From NCBI RefSeq assembly GCF_050490315.1, contig NZ_JBNPEO010000001.1, forward strand, positions 62,001-126,000: a stretch of DNA of 64,000 bases. Direction: 5' to 3'. The position numbers and the translations under genes are program-made. This document shows positions 52,146-60,852 of the stretch, piece after piece (within the stretch, counting starts at the first letter, position 1; each line of letters starts with the position of its first letter). The notes under the pieces were generated by a model, which saw nothing but the letters and a program-made list of their open reading frames with translations, had not been told where the DNA came from and did not search any database. The DNA is from JBNPEO01 sp050490315. Lineage in GTDB: Bacteria > Actinomycetota > Actinomycetes > Actinomycetales > Micrococcaceae.

Positions 52146-52672
52146 CTAGTGGGCTGGCCGTAGTTCGGAGCCGGGTATCCGGGGCCCGCTTGGTAGCCGG
52201 GCTCGTCGAATCGCTGGCCTGCCGGGTTGCTGGGCATCGCGGTCAAGATAATCACCGCGATCGCGCCGAGGAAGGGAACGAATCCCAGCAAGATCAGCCA
52301 GCCGGAGTAGTTGGCGTCATGCAAACGGCGGGCCTGAACGGCCAGGCTGGGAACAACAACTGCCAGGGCCCACAGCAAAAGCAGCAGGCCTCCCACCAGT
52401 CCACCGGGGCCGGGGTTTGTTCCGTAACCGCTGGCGCTCGGGGTGGCTGTGGCCACAGCGCCAATAATCATCGCAATGTACAGGACCAGGACTACCAGGA
52501 AGTTGACCAGTATCCACCACCAGTATTCGCTCAGGCTCGCGCGGCCACTGAAGGTAGCGTACTTTTTGAAGACGCGTTGGACTGCGACTTTGATGTTGGC
52601 ACCGTAGAGCGGCGCCCATAGTGGTGTTTCGCCGGGTGTTGGAACGGTGTTGTACGGCTGTGAGTAGCTCAC
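52142..52672 (-). CDS. DUF805 membrane protein
   Basis: A 176-aa protein with the DUF805 pattern FKKYATFSGRASLSEYWWWI, four hydrophobic segments and VQARRLHDANYSGWLILLGF. The C-terminus is rich in Pro/Gly/Tyr. Function unknown. GTG 52672 follows GGGGGA. A TAGGCT box about 30 nt further upstream may be its promoter. Confidence 0.88.
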   Translation of the reverse strand: MSYSQPYNTVPTPGETPLWAPLYGANIKVAVQRVFKKYATFSGRASLSEYWWWILVNFLVVLVLYIAMIIGAVATATPSASGYGTNPGPGGLVGGLLLLLWALAVVVPSLAVQARRLHDANYSGWLILLGFVPFLGAIAVIILTAMPSNPAGQRFDEPGYQAGPGYPAPNYGQPTS

Positions 52673-52783
52673 TTTTCCCCCTAGGAGTGTTTGGGTGACT
52701 TCACGCAGTAGCCTACCGGCGGCGAAAACTGACCGCGATGGGCAGCACTCCCCATGATTGCCAAGGCTTGCGCCGCCGAGTTT

Positions 52784-52869
52784 CCCCGCTTTTTAGAGTA
52801 CGACGCCGGACGTCACCGGCGTTTCGCGGCGAAACGCCGGTGGGGGAGCCAAAAAGCGGGGAGTCTCAG
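52784..52869. repeat. Intergenic nested hairpin repeat
   Basis: The outer stem is CCCCGCTTTTT (52784-52794) with AAAAAGCGGGG (52851-52861). The inner stem is a 14-bp perfect pair, 52814-52827 with 52829-52842. It includes TACGACGCCGGA and ends in GAGTCTCAGC, both shared with the copy near 42.2 kb. It follows the 3' end of the SNF2 helicase gene, for which it may serve as terminator. Confidence 0.7.
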
Positions 52870-52881
52870 CACTCCGACGCG

Positions 52882-55800
52882 CTAGTCGATGAACAGCCCG
52901 GCCAAGTCATCGGCACTGAGGGCGGCTCCGGAGAGTTCTTCGCCGCCGGTCACATCCATAAACAACTGGGACTTCTTGGCCTTGAGCGCCATAACTTTCT
53001 CTTCAATGGTGTCCTTGGCAACCAGCCGGTACACCATCACGCGTTTCTCCTGGCCAATGCGGTGCGTCCGGTCAACAGCTTGCGCCTCACTAGCAGGGTT
53101 CCACCACGGGTCCAGAATGAAGACGTAATCAGCCTCAGTCAGGTTGAGCCCAAATCCACCTGCCTTGAGGCTGATCAGGAACAGCGGAGCGTCACCCTCT
53201 TTGAATTCCTTGAGGACGCTAGCCCGGTTGCGAGTGCCACCGTCTAGATAGGCGTACTGAATACCTTGTTCGTCCAACCGCTCGCGGACCTTGCCCAAGA
53301 AACCGGTGAATTGGCTAAAGATCAGGGCCCGGTGGCCTTCGCTAATCACGTCCTCTAGCTGCTCAAAAAGCACATCGAGCTTGCTGGAGCGTACAGCACT
53401 CAGGGCAGGATCAACCAGAGTCACGTCTAGGCTCAATTGCCGCAGCAGCGTCAGGGACTGGAAGATGGTGAACCTGTTCTTGTTCATGTCCTGGAGCAGG
53501 CCCAGGATCTTTTGACGCTCCCGCTGGAGGTGCGTTTGGTACACCTTCTGATGCCGCGGATTCAGCGCGACTTCTAGGATCTGTTCCTGCTTGGGCGGCA
53601 ATTCTTGAACAACTTGTTCCTTGGTGCGCCGCAGCATCAAAGGACGAATCCGGGACTTGAGCTTCTCCAACAACGCCGGGCTTCCACCGCGTTCAATGGG
53701 TTTTTGGTAGTACTCAGCGAATCGTTTGGGGCTCGAGAACAACCCCGGTGCCACGATCGAAGTCAGCGACCACAGCTCCATCAAGTTGTTCTCCAGCGGA
53801 GTACCGGAGATCGCCAACTTAAACGGTGCAGGAAGTTTCCGGGCGCACTGGTAAGCCTTGGATTGGTGATTTTTGACGAACTGCGCCTCGTCCAACACCA
53901 GTGCTGACCACTCGCCTGCCGCGTAGGAGTCGTAATCAATCCGGAAGAGTGCGTAGGAGGTGATGACTAGGTCCACGCCGTCAAACAGTTCGCGTGCGTT
54001 CTCTCCACTGCGGGCGAAGGTTTCGCTGACTGCCACTGTTTTTAGTCCGGGAGCAAAGCGGGTCGCTTCAGCTTCCCAGTTGCCCACCACGGACGTGGGT
54101 GCCACCACCAAAAATGGTGCTGACCGCTGCGCTGGGTTCAGGCCCACCGGGAGGTCTCTGCTGCCGGTGGTTCCGGCGTCGTTCTTTAGTTTTGAATCAT
54201 TTTTTAGCGAGCACAGTAGGGCCAAAGTTTGAAGTGTCTTACCCAGGCCCATGTCATCGGCAAGGATTCCGCCGAGTTGGTGGTCGTAGAGGAAGCGCAA
54301 CCAGTTGAAGCCCTCGAGCTGGTAGGGGCGCAGTGTAGCATTGAGGCCTTCGGGGGAGGGAAGGGGCTCTTGTGGGCCACCGCGCAGTAGGCCTGAAACG
54401 GCTGCGCGCCATTGGGCGGCTTGTTGATCGGCAATGCCCAGTCGCTCAAATTCTTCCCACAATCCGGCCTGGAAGCGGCTGATCTGCAACTTGTCCGGCC
54501 CAAGATCATGCAGGGCTCGTGCCTCATCGATGAGGTCTTTGAGCTGGTGCAGTTCGGGCAGGTCTAGCGAGAAGTGGGCACCGCTGGGCAACAACATTCG
54601 GGTGTGACCTGCGGCGAGGGCTGAGAACACTGCGGCGAAGGAGACCGATTCGCCTTCAAGAGTGATGATGATGCCTAGATCGAACCAGTCACCGTCCTGG
54701 GTGGGAAGTGTGCTGACCTTGACCACCGGGGCTTCTTCGGGCTCGCGATAGTCGGCAACCTCGCCAGCAACATCTACTTCTAGACCGTCCACCATTTTTA
54801 GTCCGGGCAGCACCCGCTCGGTGAATTCCATGGTGTCTAGGCCTTTGAGTGTGGCCGTGGGGGAAAGTCGAGGCTCACCCCAGACCCCGTTCGGTGTTTC
54901 CGCCAAGCCAGGAACCGTGTTCCAAAGGGGGCCCATCGAATCGAGGATGCGTTGCTCAGCGGATTCGTCACGGTAACCGGGGTCGGTGTCTTCGGCACGA
55001 AGCGGGAGAGAAACTTCTTTGGTACCGCTGGTGTAGTGCCATTCCCAGTGCAGATCTAGCCGGTGGTCTTTGCCGTAGTTGGCTAATAGGGAGAGCGTTG
55101 GTGCGCCGTAGCTGGGCAGTTCCACTGATTCATCGGCGGCCACAACTTTCGCGTTCTGCCGGAGACGTGGGTAGAACTGCGTCAGGAATCGGTTCTCGTC
55201 CGCCGCTGGCACGTGCACGGCACGTCCCGCAGTGGCGAAGGAAAGCAACTGGGCGGAGGTGCTCTCATCCAGCGGCACCAAGGTCAGTCCGACGTCGGCT
55301 GTTGAGTTTGAGGAGTCGGTGCCGGTTCCGCCGCGGATAAAAAGTCCGTGAGCGGGATTGCCGACGATACCTAAGGTGCTGGGATCAACTGCCCGGCCGC
55401 CCACTTCCACTGAAGGGACCACGTCCAGGCCGCCGGAATCTGAGCGGTGCAGTTCCAGCTCCACGGCGGCAGGGTCGCTAGCTACCCACACCGACTCACC
55501 TGAGGCACCACTGTGCATCAAAGTGATGCCGGATTGGTGGGCGCTGCGCAAAAGGCTAAAGAAGTTGCGGCCAGCGAAGCTGTTGATGTCCAGCCACTGT
55601 GCGGGTGCTTGGACTTGGCGCTGTTGGCCGGAGTGGGCGGCTAAAAATTCGATCAGCCATTCAAGTGGAGCTTCGTCATACTTGCGGCCAAAGTTCAAAT
55701 AGTTGAGGTTGTTCCACGCGATGCCGGTGCGCAACCATTTGCCCTTGGCTCCTTTCACCACGGGGCGGGCACGCAGGATGGGGCCCTCTTGTGCTTGTGA

Positions 55801-56370
55801 GGCGGGGCGTGCTGCGCGGCGAGAACTCGCAGTGGAGCCGGAGCGTCCGGTGTAGCTGAAGACGGGTTCCGGATCGGCGAGTTCAAACATCAGCCCAAGA
55901 GGTGTGCCAAATTGTGGGGTAGGGGCCGCTCGTTGGGGGAGTAGCAGCGAAAGCGCTTCTTCCCAGCGTGAGTTGGCTTCCTGAGGAACGTTCTTTTGTC
56001 CCGACTCCCAATAGTTTTCTGTGGCAGATTCTTCAACTGCAGCAATGGCACCTAGTTCACGGCCTATAACGGGATTCTCCTCAGCGGCGTAAATTAACGC
56101 CGCGATGTGTTTGCAGTCTTGACGGACCGGGCAACTGCATATTCCAACACTGCAAGTCCAAGTGCCGTCGTCGAGCAGGATCAGTTTGGCCGTGGAACGG
56201 TAGGTGGAGTTTCCGTTGACTTTGCCGGTCAACAATCCGGTGTCCGGCTCAAAGTGCAGCTCAGAAACTCGGCCGTCCCGGGCATATTCAATACCGGCTT
56301 GGACGGACACGGGGCGGATCTTGGGCACATGCGTGAGTAGTTCGTGTTGAGAACTACTGGACAAACTCAC
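52882..56370 (-). CDS. SWIM zinc-finger SNF2-family DEAD/DEAH helicase
   Basis: A 1162-aa ATPase. The N-terminal SWIM zinc finger is CSVGICSCPVRQDCKHIAAL (residues ~75-95). A long middle domain of unknown role follows. The SNF2 motor has LGGILADDMGLGKTLQTLAL (Walker A), APTSVVGNWEAEATRFAPGL, VLDEAQFVKNHQSKAYQCAR (DEAQ), SGTPLENNLMELWSL and DRTHRIGQEKRVMVYRLVAK (motif VI). Probably translocates on DNA, perhaps in repair or protein displacement. GTG 56370 follows GGGAGGA; the frame extending to 56469 is rejected. Confidence 0.9.
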   Translation of the reverse strand: MSLSSSSQHELLTHVPKIRPVSVQAGIEYARDGRVSELHFEPDTGLLTGKVNGNSTYRSTAKLILLDDGTWTCSVGICSCPVRQDCKHIAALIYAAEENPVIGRELGAIAAVEESATENYWESGQKNVPQEANSRWEEALSLLLPQRAAPTPQFGTPLGLMFELADPEPVFSYTGRSGSTASSRRAARPASQAQEGPILRARPVVKGAKGKWLRTGIAWNNLNYLNFGRKYDEAPLEWLIEFLAAHSGQQRQVQAPAQWLDINSFAGRNFFSLLRSAHQSGITLMHSGASGESVWVASDPAAVELELHRSDSGGLDVVPSVEVGGRAVDPSTLGIVGNPAHGLFIRGGTGTDSSNSTADVGLTLVPLDESTSAQLLSFATAGRAVHVPAADENRFLTQFYPRLRQNAKVVAADESVELPSYGAPTLSLLANYGKDHRLDLHWEWHYTSGTKEVSLPLRAEDTDPGYRDESAEQRILDSMGPLWNTVPGLAETPNGVWGEPRLSPTATLKGLDTMEFTERVLPGLKMVDGLEVDVAGEVADYREPEEAPVVKVSTLPTQDGDWFDLGIIITLEGESVSFAAVFSALAAGHTRMLLPSGAHFSLDLPELHQLKDLIDEARALHDLGPDKLQISRFQAGLWEEFERLGIADQQAAQWRAAVSGLLRGGPQEPLPSPEGLNATLRPYQLEGFNWLRFLYDHQLGGILADDMGLGKTLQTLALLCSLKNDSKLKNDAGTTGSRDLPVGLNPAQRSAPFLVVAPTSVVGNWEAEATRFAPGLKTVAVSETFARSGENARELFDGVDLVITSYALFRIDYDSYAAGEWSALVLDEAQFVKNHQSKAYQCARKLPAPFKLAISGTPLENNLMELWSLTSIVAPGLFSSPKRFAEYYQKPIERGGSPALLEKLKSRIRPLMLRRTKEQVVQELPPKQEQILEVALNPRHQKVYQTHLQRERQKILGLLQDMNKNRFTIFQSLTLLRQLSLDVTLVDPALSAVRSSKLDVLFEQLEDVISEGHRALIFSQFTGFLGKVRERLDEQGIQYAYLDGGTRNRASVLKEFKEGDAPLFLISLKAGGFGLNLTEADYVFILDPWWNPASEAQAVDRTHRIGQEKRVMVYRLVAKDTIEEKVMALKAKKSQLFMDVTGGEELSGAALSADDLAGLFID

Positions 56371-56570
56371 TGTGCGTTCCTCCCACAGATTGACGCTAAT
56401 CCTTTCAATCCTAGTAGCCTTGGCAATTTCAAGCACTGCCAGTGCCCTAGGTGACACTTCACCTAACATTCACCTGGGCATCACCGGGGGCATCCGGCAT
56501 GTGGCACGGCCCGGGCGTAAGTTCGAGGTGTCCCTAGATTCAATTGTTTGAACCGCAGTGAGGATTTTCG

Positions 56571-57479
56571 ATGACCAGCAATCAGCTCCCTGTAGTACTG
56601 ACCGAGGCTAGCCTCGCGGCCGGCAACGACGAAGTTGTGGACGGAAACGTCACGGTTGTGAATGCCATGTACCAAGAATTTTTGGGCGAAGACGAGATCG
56701 CACAGAACGCTCTGCGCAGCTACTACGTTGACTTCTACCTCAGCCAGGCCCTCGGTGGCGGTTTCGCCCAGTACGTTTTCACCTCTGGCGACCGCGACGG
56801 GGTAGACGAATACGTGCGCGAAGGTCTGGAAGAGATGGGTGCGGCGAAGCACTTGGAGCTGTTCAACCGCAGTTCCGAAACCTTTGATGACCTCTCCGAA
56901 GAAGACGCAGAGGCATACCTTGACGGCGACGCTGAGGACGAAGATGGCGAGCCTAACGAGGCCGTCCAGAAGATGGAATCGCTCGACGACGAGTTTGAAT
57001 CAACGCTCGAAGAAGAGGACATCATTGCCTTGAACGCCGCGTGGCTCAAGGGCCAGGAGGGCCTTGTGGTTCTTCCGGAAGCTGAGCTTGAGGCGCACAT
57101 CGCTGAGCGCGTTTCCAAGGTTGCTGACATTGAGGATCGACGTGCGGAGGCCGCTGAGGAGGCGCTCGCCGATGCTCCGGACTTCGAGATCATCATCCGC
57201 GAACTCTGCGATGTTGCTGGCTACGAATTGATCAAGATTAACAGTGGCGACCCGAACTACGAGCACGACGGCGGTACGGTCCTCGCGTGGCACTTCACCA
57301 CCGATCACGGCGACTTTGTGATGATCGAGGAAGAGGACGAAGCGTTTATGATCAACCCTGAAAATCAGGAGATCATCGCCGCGGTTGAGTTTGAAGAGGA
57401 CGACGAAGACTATGACTTTGAGGACTTCGACGACGATTCCGCGGACTCCGCCGAGGCCCACGAGAGCGTCAAGGCGTAA
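56571..57479 (+). CDS. Highly acidic DMP19/DUF4375-like protein
   Basis: A 302-aa cytosolic protein rich in Asp and Glu. Residues ~30-105 resemble DMP19 (DUF4375): VVNAMYQEFLGEDEIAQNAL, FYLSQALGGGFAQYVFTSGD, REGLEEMGAAKHLELF. The middle and the C-terminus (ending EEDDEDYDFEDFDDDSADS) are strongly acidic. Neisseria DMP19 is a DNA-mimic that binds an HTH repressor; a similar role here is inference. GAGGA ribosome site. It is followed by a strong terminator. Confidence 0.7.
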   Translation: MTSNQLPVVLTEASLAAGNDEVVDGNVTVVNAMYQEFLGEDEIAQNALRSYYVDFYLSQALGGGFAQYVFTSGDRDGVDEYVREGLEEMGAAKHLELFNRSSETFDDLSEEDAEAYLDGDAEDEDGEPNEAVQKMESLDDEFESTLEEEDIIALNAAWLKGQEGLVVLPEAELEAHIAERVSKVADIEDRRAEAAEEALADAPDFEIIIRELCDVAGYELIKINSGDPNYEHDGGTVLAWHFTTDHGDFVMIEEEDEAFMINPENQEIIAAVEFEEDDEDYDFEDFDDDSADSAEAHESVKA

Positions 57480-57512
57480 TCGCTGGCGCATTGGTCACCG
57501 GAGTTTGAGTGT

Positions 57513-57541
57513 GGGGCGCAGCGTGACACACGCTGCGCCCC
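57513..57541 (+). terminator. Terminator after the DMP19-like gene
   Basis: GGGGCGCAGCGTG (57513-57525) pairs perfectly with CACGCTGCGCCCC (57529-57541) around a 3-nt loop. Only TT follows, because the tipA -35 box begins at the next base. Confidence 0.88.
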
Positions 57542-57572
57542 TTGACTCTGCCGTTACGTCAACTGGAATGCT
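57542..57572 (+). promoter_or_regulatory. MerR-type promoter of the TipA-like gene
   Basis: TTGACT (57542-57547), a 19-bp spacer and AATGCT (57567-57572), 6 nt before the ATG. The 19-bp spacer is typical of promoters activated by MerR proteins. TTGAC-N11-GTCAA (57542-57562) is a dyad within it. Confidence 0.6.
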
Positions 57573-57578
57573 TGAAGC

Positions 57579-58346
57579 ATGGCAGAGAACAACACCATGC
57601 AGGAGTGGTCAATCAAAGAGGTGGCTAAGGCCACTGGACTGACTAGCCGCACACTCCGGCATTACGAGCAGATCGGCTTGCTTCACCCCTCACGGGTGGC
57701 GAGCAGCGGGTATCGCTTCTATAGCGAAACCGAGCTCTCGCGGCTCTACAAAATTCTCTCCTTGCGCGCGCTTGAGCTACCGCTCGCGGCGATCCAGAAA
57801 ACTCTCGACGACGACGAATCGCTCGCCGAGACGATTCAAGCGCACCTCACGCTCCTTGAAGAGCGCAGAGACCGGACCAATCAACAAATTGCCGTGGTAA
57901 GGCAGACACTTCACGCAGTCCAGGAAGGCCAAGAAATGAGCATCGAAGAGGTATTTGCCGGCTTTGATCAGAGCCAGTATGAAAGCGAAGTGCGCGAGCG
58001 TTGGGGCGACGCCGCTTGGGAGAACAGCGCTAAGCGCCGTAACGATATGACCGAGGAAGAGCGCAAGGCCGACGACGAACGCAGCTTGGACGTCAACGCT
58101 GCCCTCCGCAAAGCAGCAGAGTCAGGTGTGGACCCGGAGTCGGCAGAGTTTCAGGCAATTGTGGGAGAGCACCACAAGTGGGTGACCGACCACTGGAACG
58201 GCCGCACACCAGATAAGAACAGCTACACGGGGTTGTCGCAGCTCTACGTTTCGGACGCACGTTTCGCCGCCACGTACGGTGGCCAGGCCAACGCTGAGAT
58301 CATTCGGAACGCGATCCAACTCTGGGCAGAGGCGAACCTCCGGTAG
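57579..58346 (+). CDS. MerR-family activator with TipAS antibiotic-binding domain
   Basis: A 255-aa protein. The MerR winged helix (residues 9-78: WSIKEVAKATGLTSRTLRHY, EQIGLLHPSRVASSGYRFYS) is followed by a coiled-coil dimer helix and a TipAS domain (about 120-255). The latter has WGDAAWENSAKRRNDMTEEE, VGEHHKWVTDHWNGRTPDKN and LSQLYVSDARFAATYGGQAN. TipA proteins trap thiopeptide and other antibiotics and activate their own promoter. The 19-bp-spaced promoter directly upstream fits autoactivation. Confidence 0.92.
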   Translation: MAENNTMQEWSIKEVAKATGLTSRTLRHYEQIGLLHPSRVASSGYRFYSETELSRLYKILSLRALELPLAAIQKTLDDDESLAETIQAHLTLLEERRDRTNQQIAVVRQTLHAVQEGQEMSIEEVFAGFDQSQYESEVRERWGDAAWENSAKRRNDMTEEERKADDERSLDVNAALRKAAESGVDPESAEFQAIVGEHHKWVTDHWNGRTPDKNSYTGLSQLYVSDARFAATYGGQANAEIIRNAIQLWAEANLR

Positions 58347-58366
58347 AGGCAGGCGGGCCCGGAGAC

Positions 58367-59308
58367 CTAGTCTTCGGCGTTAGCCGATCGCCGGTAGGCG
58401 AGATCGAAGATCAGCCGGCCAGCCTCGTGAGCCTTGTTCTCAAAACTCGTGTGGATTCGGCCTTCGAAACGTGGAGCCCAGCCGCCCACTTCATCCACGC
58501 CTTCGTTGGGGCCGGTGTGTTCGGTACTTACGGGAGCGCGGCCTTCCTTCACCGGTGCGCCGCCCACCACCGTCTCCACACCTGACTGCCACACCTGCGT
58601 GAGGGGGCTGTCAGCGCCGGCGCGTTCGCCGTCGTGCATGTTCTCAAAGTCGGGGGCAGCGGACATCACTTCGCGCACGTGCACCGCGTAGTTGGACCAG
58701 TCGGTGGCGATCCGGAAAACGCCTCCGGGCGCCAGCGCCCGCGCCACCAGGGCCGCGAACTCGGGCTGAATCAGGCGGCGCTTGTGGTGACGGGATTTGT
58801 GCCAAGGATCCGGGAAAAACACCCACACTTCGCTGACCGAGCCTGCCGGAAGCATCGTAGACAACACCTCAGGCGCGTTGGCCTCCACCACCCGCACATT
58901 GGTCAAACCACGTGCGTTGATCTTGATGATGGTGTTCGCCAAGCCCGGCGTGTAGACCTCAATCGCCAGGAAGTCCTTGTCCGGGTTCTGCTCGGCGGCG
59001 TGACATACGGCATCGCCCAAACCGGAGCCAACTTCAACAATGAGGGGAGCAACCCGCCCAAACTCCGCCTCGGCGTCGAACACATAATCCGGGTGCACCG
59101 ATGTAGAGGCAACGTGCCGCGGAACATCAACAGCCCAACGCTCAGCATGCTCTTCCCACGCGGTTTGGCGGCGACCCTGCAAACGCGTCCCGCGGCGCAC
59201 AAAACTCACCGGCCGGCCACCATAAGTTCCAAAGGAGGCCTGCGTCCCGGGGGTGATGGGACGCGCGGTGGGCGCACTAGTTTCAGGGGCTTCTGGGGAT
59301 TCACTCAT
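58367..59308 (-). CDS. trmB: tRNA (guanine-N7-)-methyltransferase TrmB
   Basis: A 313-aa SAM enzyme that methylates G46 of tRNA: VEVGSGLGDAVCHAAEQNPD, FLAIEVYTPGLANTIIKINA, VWVFFPDPWHKSRHHKRRLI, and FRIATDWSNYAVHVREVM. It is longer than E. coli TrmB (about 240 aa). It has an N-terminal extension and a ~45-residue insertion (about 228-272, VVGGAPVKEGRAPVSTEHTG) before the conserved WAPRFEGRIHTSFENKAHEA. ATG 59308 is 7 nt after TATTCT. Confidence 0.93.
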   Translation of the reverse strand: MSESPEAPETSAPTARPITPGTQASFGTYGGRPVSFVRRGTRLQGRRQTAWEEHAERWAVDVPRHVASTSVHPDYVFDAEAEFGRVAPLIVEVGSGLGDAVCHAAEQNPDKDFLAIEVYTPGLANTIIKINARGLTNVRVVEANAPEVLSTMLPAGSVSEVWVFFPDPWHKSRHHKRRLIQPEFAALVARALAPGGVFRIATDWSNYAVHVREVMSAAPDFENMHDGERAGADSPLTQVWQSGVETVVGGAPVKEGRAPVSTEHTGPNEGVDEVGGWAPRFEGRIHTSFENKAHEAGRLIFDLAYRRSANAED

Positions 59309-59358
59309 CCCCTCCAGAATACCGGCCAGCGGGGGAGTGACACGGGTAGGCTGGAGGG

Positions 59359-59406
59359 ATGCCGCTTGTGATCCCCGCCGAACCCTTTATTGGGCACCAT
59401 GGCTGA
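59359..59406 (+). CDS. Candidate 15-codon upstream ORF before MFS gene
   Basis: The ATG at 59359 lies exactly 6 nt after TAGGCT (59347-59352), like the leaderless genes here. The frame reads MPLVIPAEPFIGHHG and stops with TGA at 59404, overlapping the MFS start codon region. It may be a translated leader that couples to the MFS gene, or it may simply mark the transcription start. Confidence 0.35.
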   Translation: MPLVIPAEPFIGHHG

Positions 59407-60769
59407 GCAGCGGCCCAACACCACCAGCATTTTTCACCGCGACGTTGTACTGGTTTCCCTCGGCGCCTGCGCCCTCGTGTTTATCAACGCGTTCGAGTCC
59501 ATGGCCGTCACCACCGTGATGCCCCTGGTCAGCCGCGAACTCGGTGGCGCCGCACTGTACGCGCTCGCCTTCGCCGGCCCCCTCGCCACCGGGGTGATCG
59601 GCATGGTGGCTGCCGGGAACTTCGCCGACCGCCGCGGCCCGGTGATTCCGCTCTACGCCTCGGTGGTCTGTTTTATTACCGGGCTGCTCATTGCCGGAAC
59701 CGCCACATCCATGCCCATACTGCTGGCGGGCCGGCTTATCCAAGGCCTCGGCGGCGGCTCCCTCAGCGTCTCGCTCTACGTCATGGTCGCCCGGGTTTAC
59801 CCGCCCACGCTGCATGCCAAAATGTTCGGCGCCTTCGCCGCGTGCTGGGTGATCCCGTCCATGGTGGGCCCATATATTGCCGGACTAGTAGCCCAAGCAC
59901 TGAGCTGGCATTGGGTTTTCCTCGGCGTCATCCTGCTGGTGATTCCGGCCATGCTCATGGTGGTTCCGGCACTTCGTGGACAAACGGTCTCCCGGGCCAA
60001 CGCTGCACCAGTTCCTTGGTCGGTTGCGAGGCTCTTATGGGCGGTGCTCGCCGCCATCGCAGTCCTTGCCCTGAACCTCTCGGTAGAGGCCCCCGCGTAC
60101 ACCGGGCTCATTGCCGCAGCGGCACTTGTGGCGGCCCTCATCGCGTTCCGGCCCCTGGTTCCGCGCGGCACACTCACCGCGGCGCGAGGCTTGCCGAGCG
60201 TTATTCTCACCAAAGGTTTTGTGGCAGCAGCGTTCTTCGGGGCTGAGGTGTATCTGCCTTACTTGCTGATCGAGCGGTACCACTTTCCGCCGTCGTTAGC
60301 TGGTTTGTCCCTCACCGGCGCCGCCGTTGCGTGGGCAAGCGCCTCCCAAATCCAGGGCCGTCTCGGTACCCGGTTGCCTAGCCCACTCGCGGTCCGTTGG
60401 GGGAGCGTGCTGCTAGTGGTGGCGCTGGCAATTGTTATTACGACGGCGGCACTGACCTTCCCGGCGCCCGTCGCCATCGGCGCGTGGATCCTGGCCGGGG
60501 CTGGCATGGGGCTGATGTATCCGCGAATGTCCGTGCTGACCTTGCAATACTCCACAGCCCAGACGCAGGGCTTTAACACTTCTGCCATGAACATTGCGGA
60601 CTCGCTGGGTGGGGCGTTGTCCTTGGCATCCACAGGTTTGGTGTTCGCTGCGTTTGCCGCCGCGGGCGCCTCATTTGTGGCCGTGTTTGTACTGACCGGT
60701 GTGCTGGCTGCCGCCGCAGTGATGATGAGCCCGCGAGTTGCCGCCGCCGGACGGAATGTCACCCTCTAA
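59399..60769 (+). CDS. MFS transporter
   Basis: A 456-aa membrane protein with about 12-14 hydrophobic segments: FINAFESMAVTTVMPLVSRE, AAGNFADRRGPVIPLYA, LAGRLIQGLGGGSLSVSLYV, and PRMSVLTLQYSTAQTQGFNT. It resembles drug:H+ antiporters; substrate unknown. ATG 59399 has only a weak GGG site; in-frame TTG 59390 is an alternative. The stop codon is part of the following hairpin. Confidence 0.85.
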   Translation: MAEQRPNTTSIFHRDVVLVSLGACALVFINAFESMAVTTVMPLVSRELGGAALYALAFAGPLATGVIGMVAAGNFADRRGPVIPLYASVVCFITGLLIAGTATSMPILLAGRLIQGLGGGSLSVSLYVMVARVYPPTLHAKMFGAFAACWVIPSMVGPYIAGLVAQALSWHWVFLGVILLVIPAMLMVVPALRGQTVSRANAAPVPWSVARLLWAVLAAIAVLALNLSVEAPAYTGLIAAAALVAALIAFRPLVPRGTLTAARGLPSVILTKGFVAAAFFGAEVYLPYLLIERYHFPPSLAGLSLTGAAVAWASASQIQGRLGTRLPSPLAVRWGSVLLVVALAIVITTAALTFPAPVAIGAWILAGAGMGLMYPRMSVLTLQYSTAQTQGFNTSAMNIADSLGGALSLASTGLVFAAFAAAGASFVAVFVLTGVLAAAAVMMSPRVAAAGRNVTL

Positions 60770-60811
60770 TGGACTATTCACCTCTGAATGACGGGGTGAA
60801 TAGTCCATTAG
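60766..60811. terminator. 17-bp perfect hairpin overlapping the MFS stop codon
   Basis: 60766-60782 and 60795-60811 are perfect inverted arms (CTAATGGACTATTCACC and its complement) around a 12-nt loop. The MFS stop TAA lies inside the left arm. No U-tract follows. Confidence 0.7.
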
Positions 60812-60852
60812 ACGGTGAAACGTGCCCGAATAGGGTTCAGGGCGCCCAGATG

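Noticed and set aside
52883..56369. Several 70-160-codon plus-strand ORFs opposite the SNF2 helicase gene
   Set aside because: They are shadows in frames opposite a continuous, motif-rich coding region and have no ribosome sites or domains.
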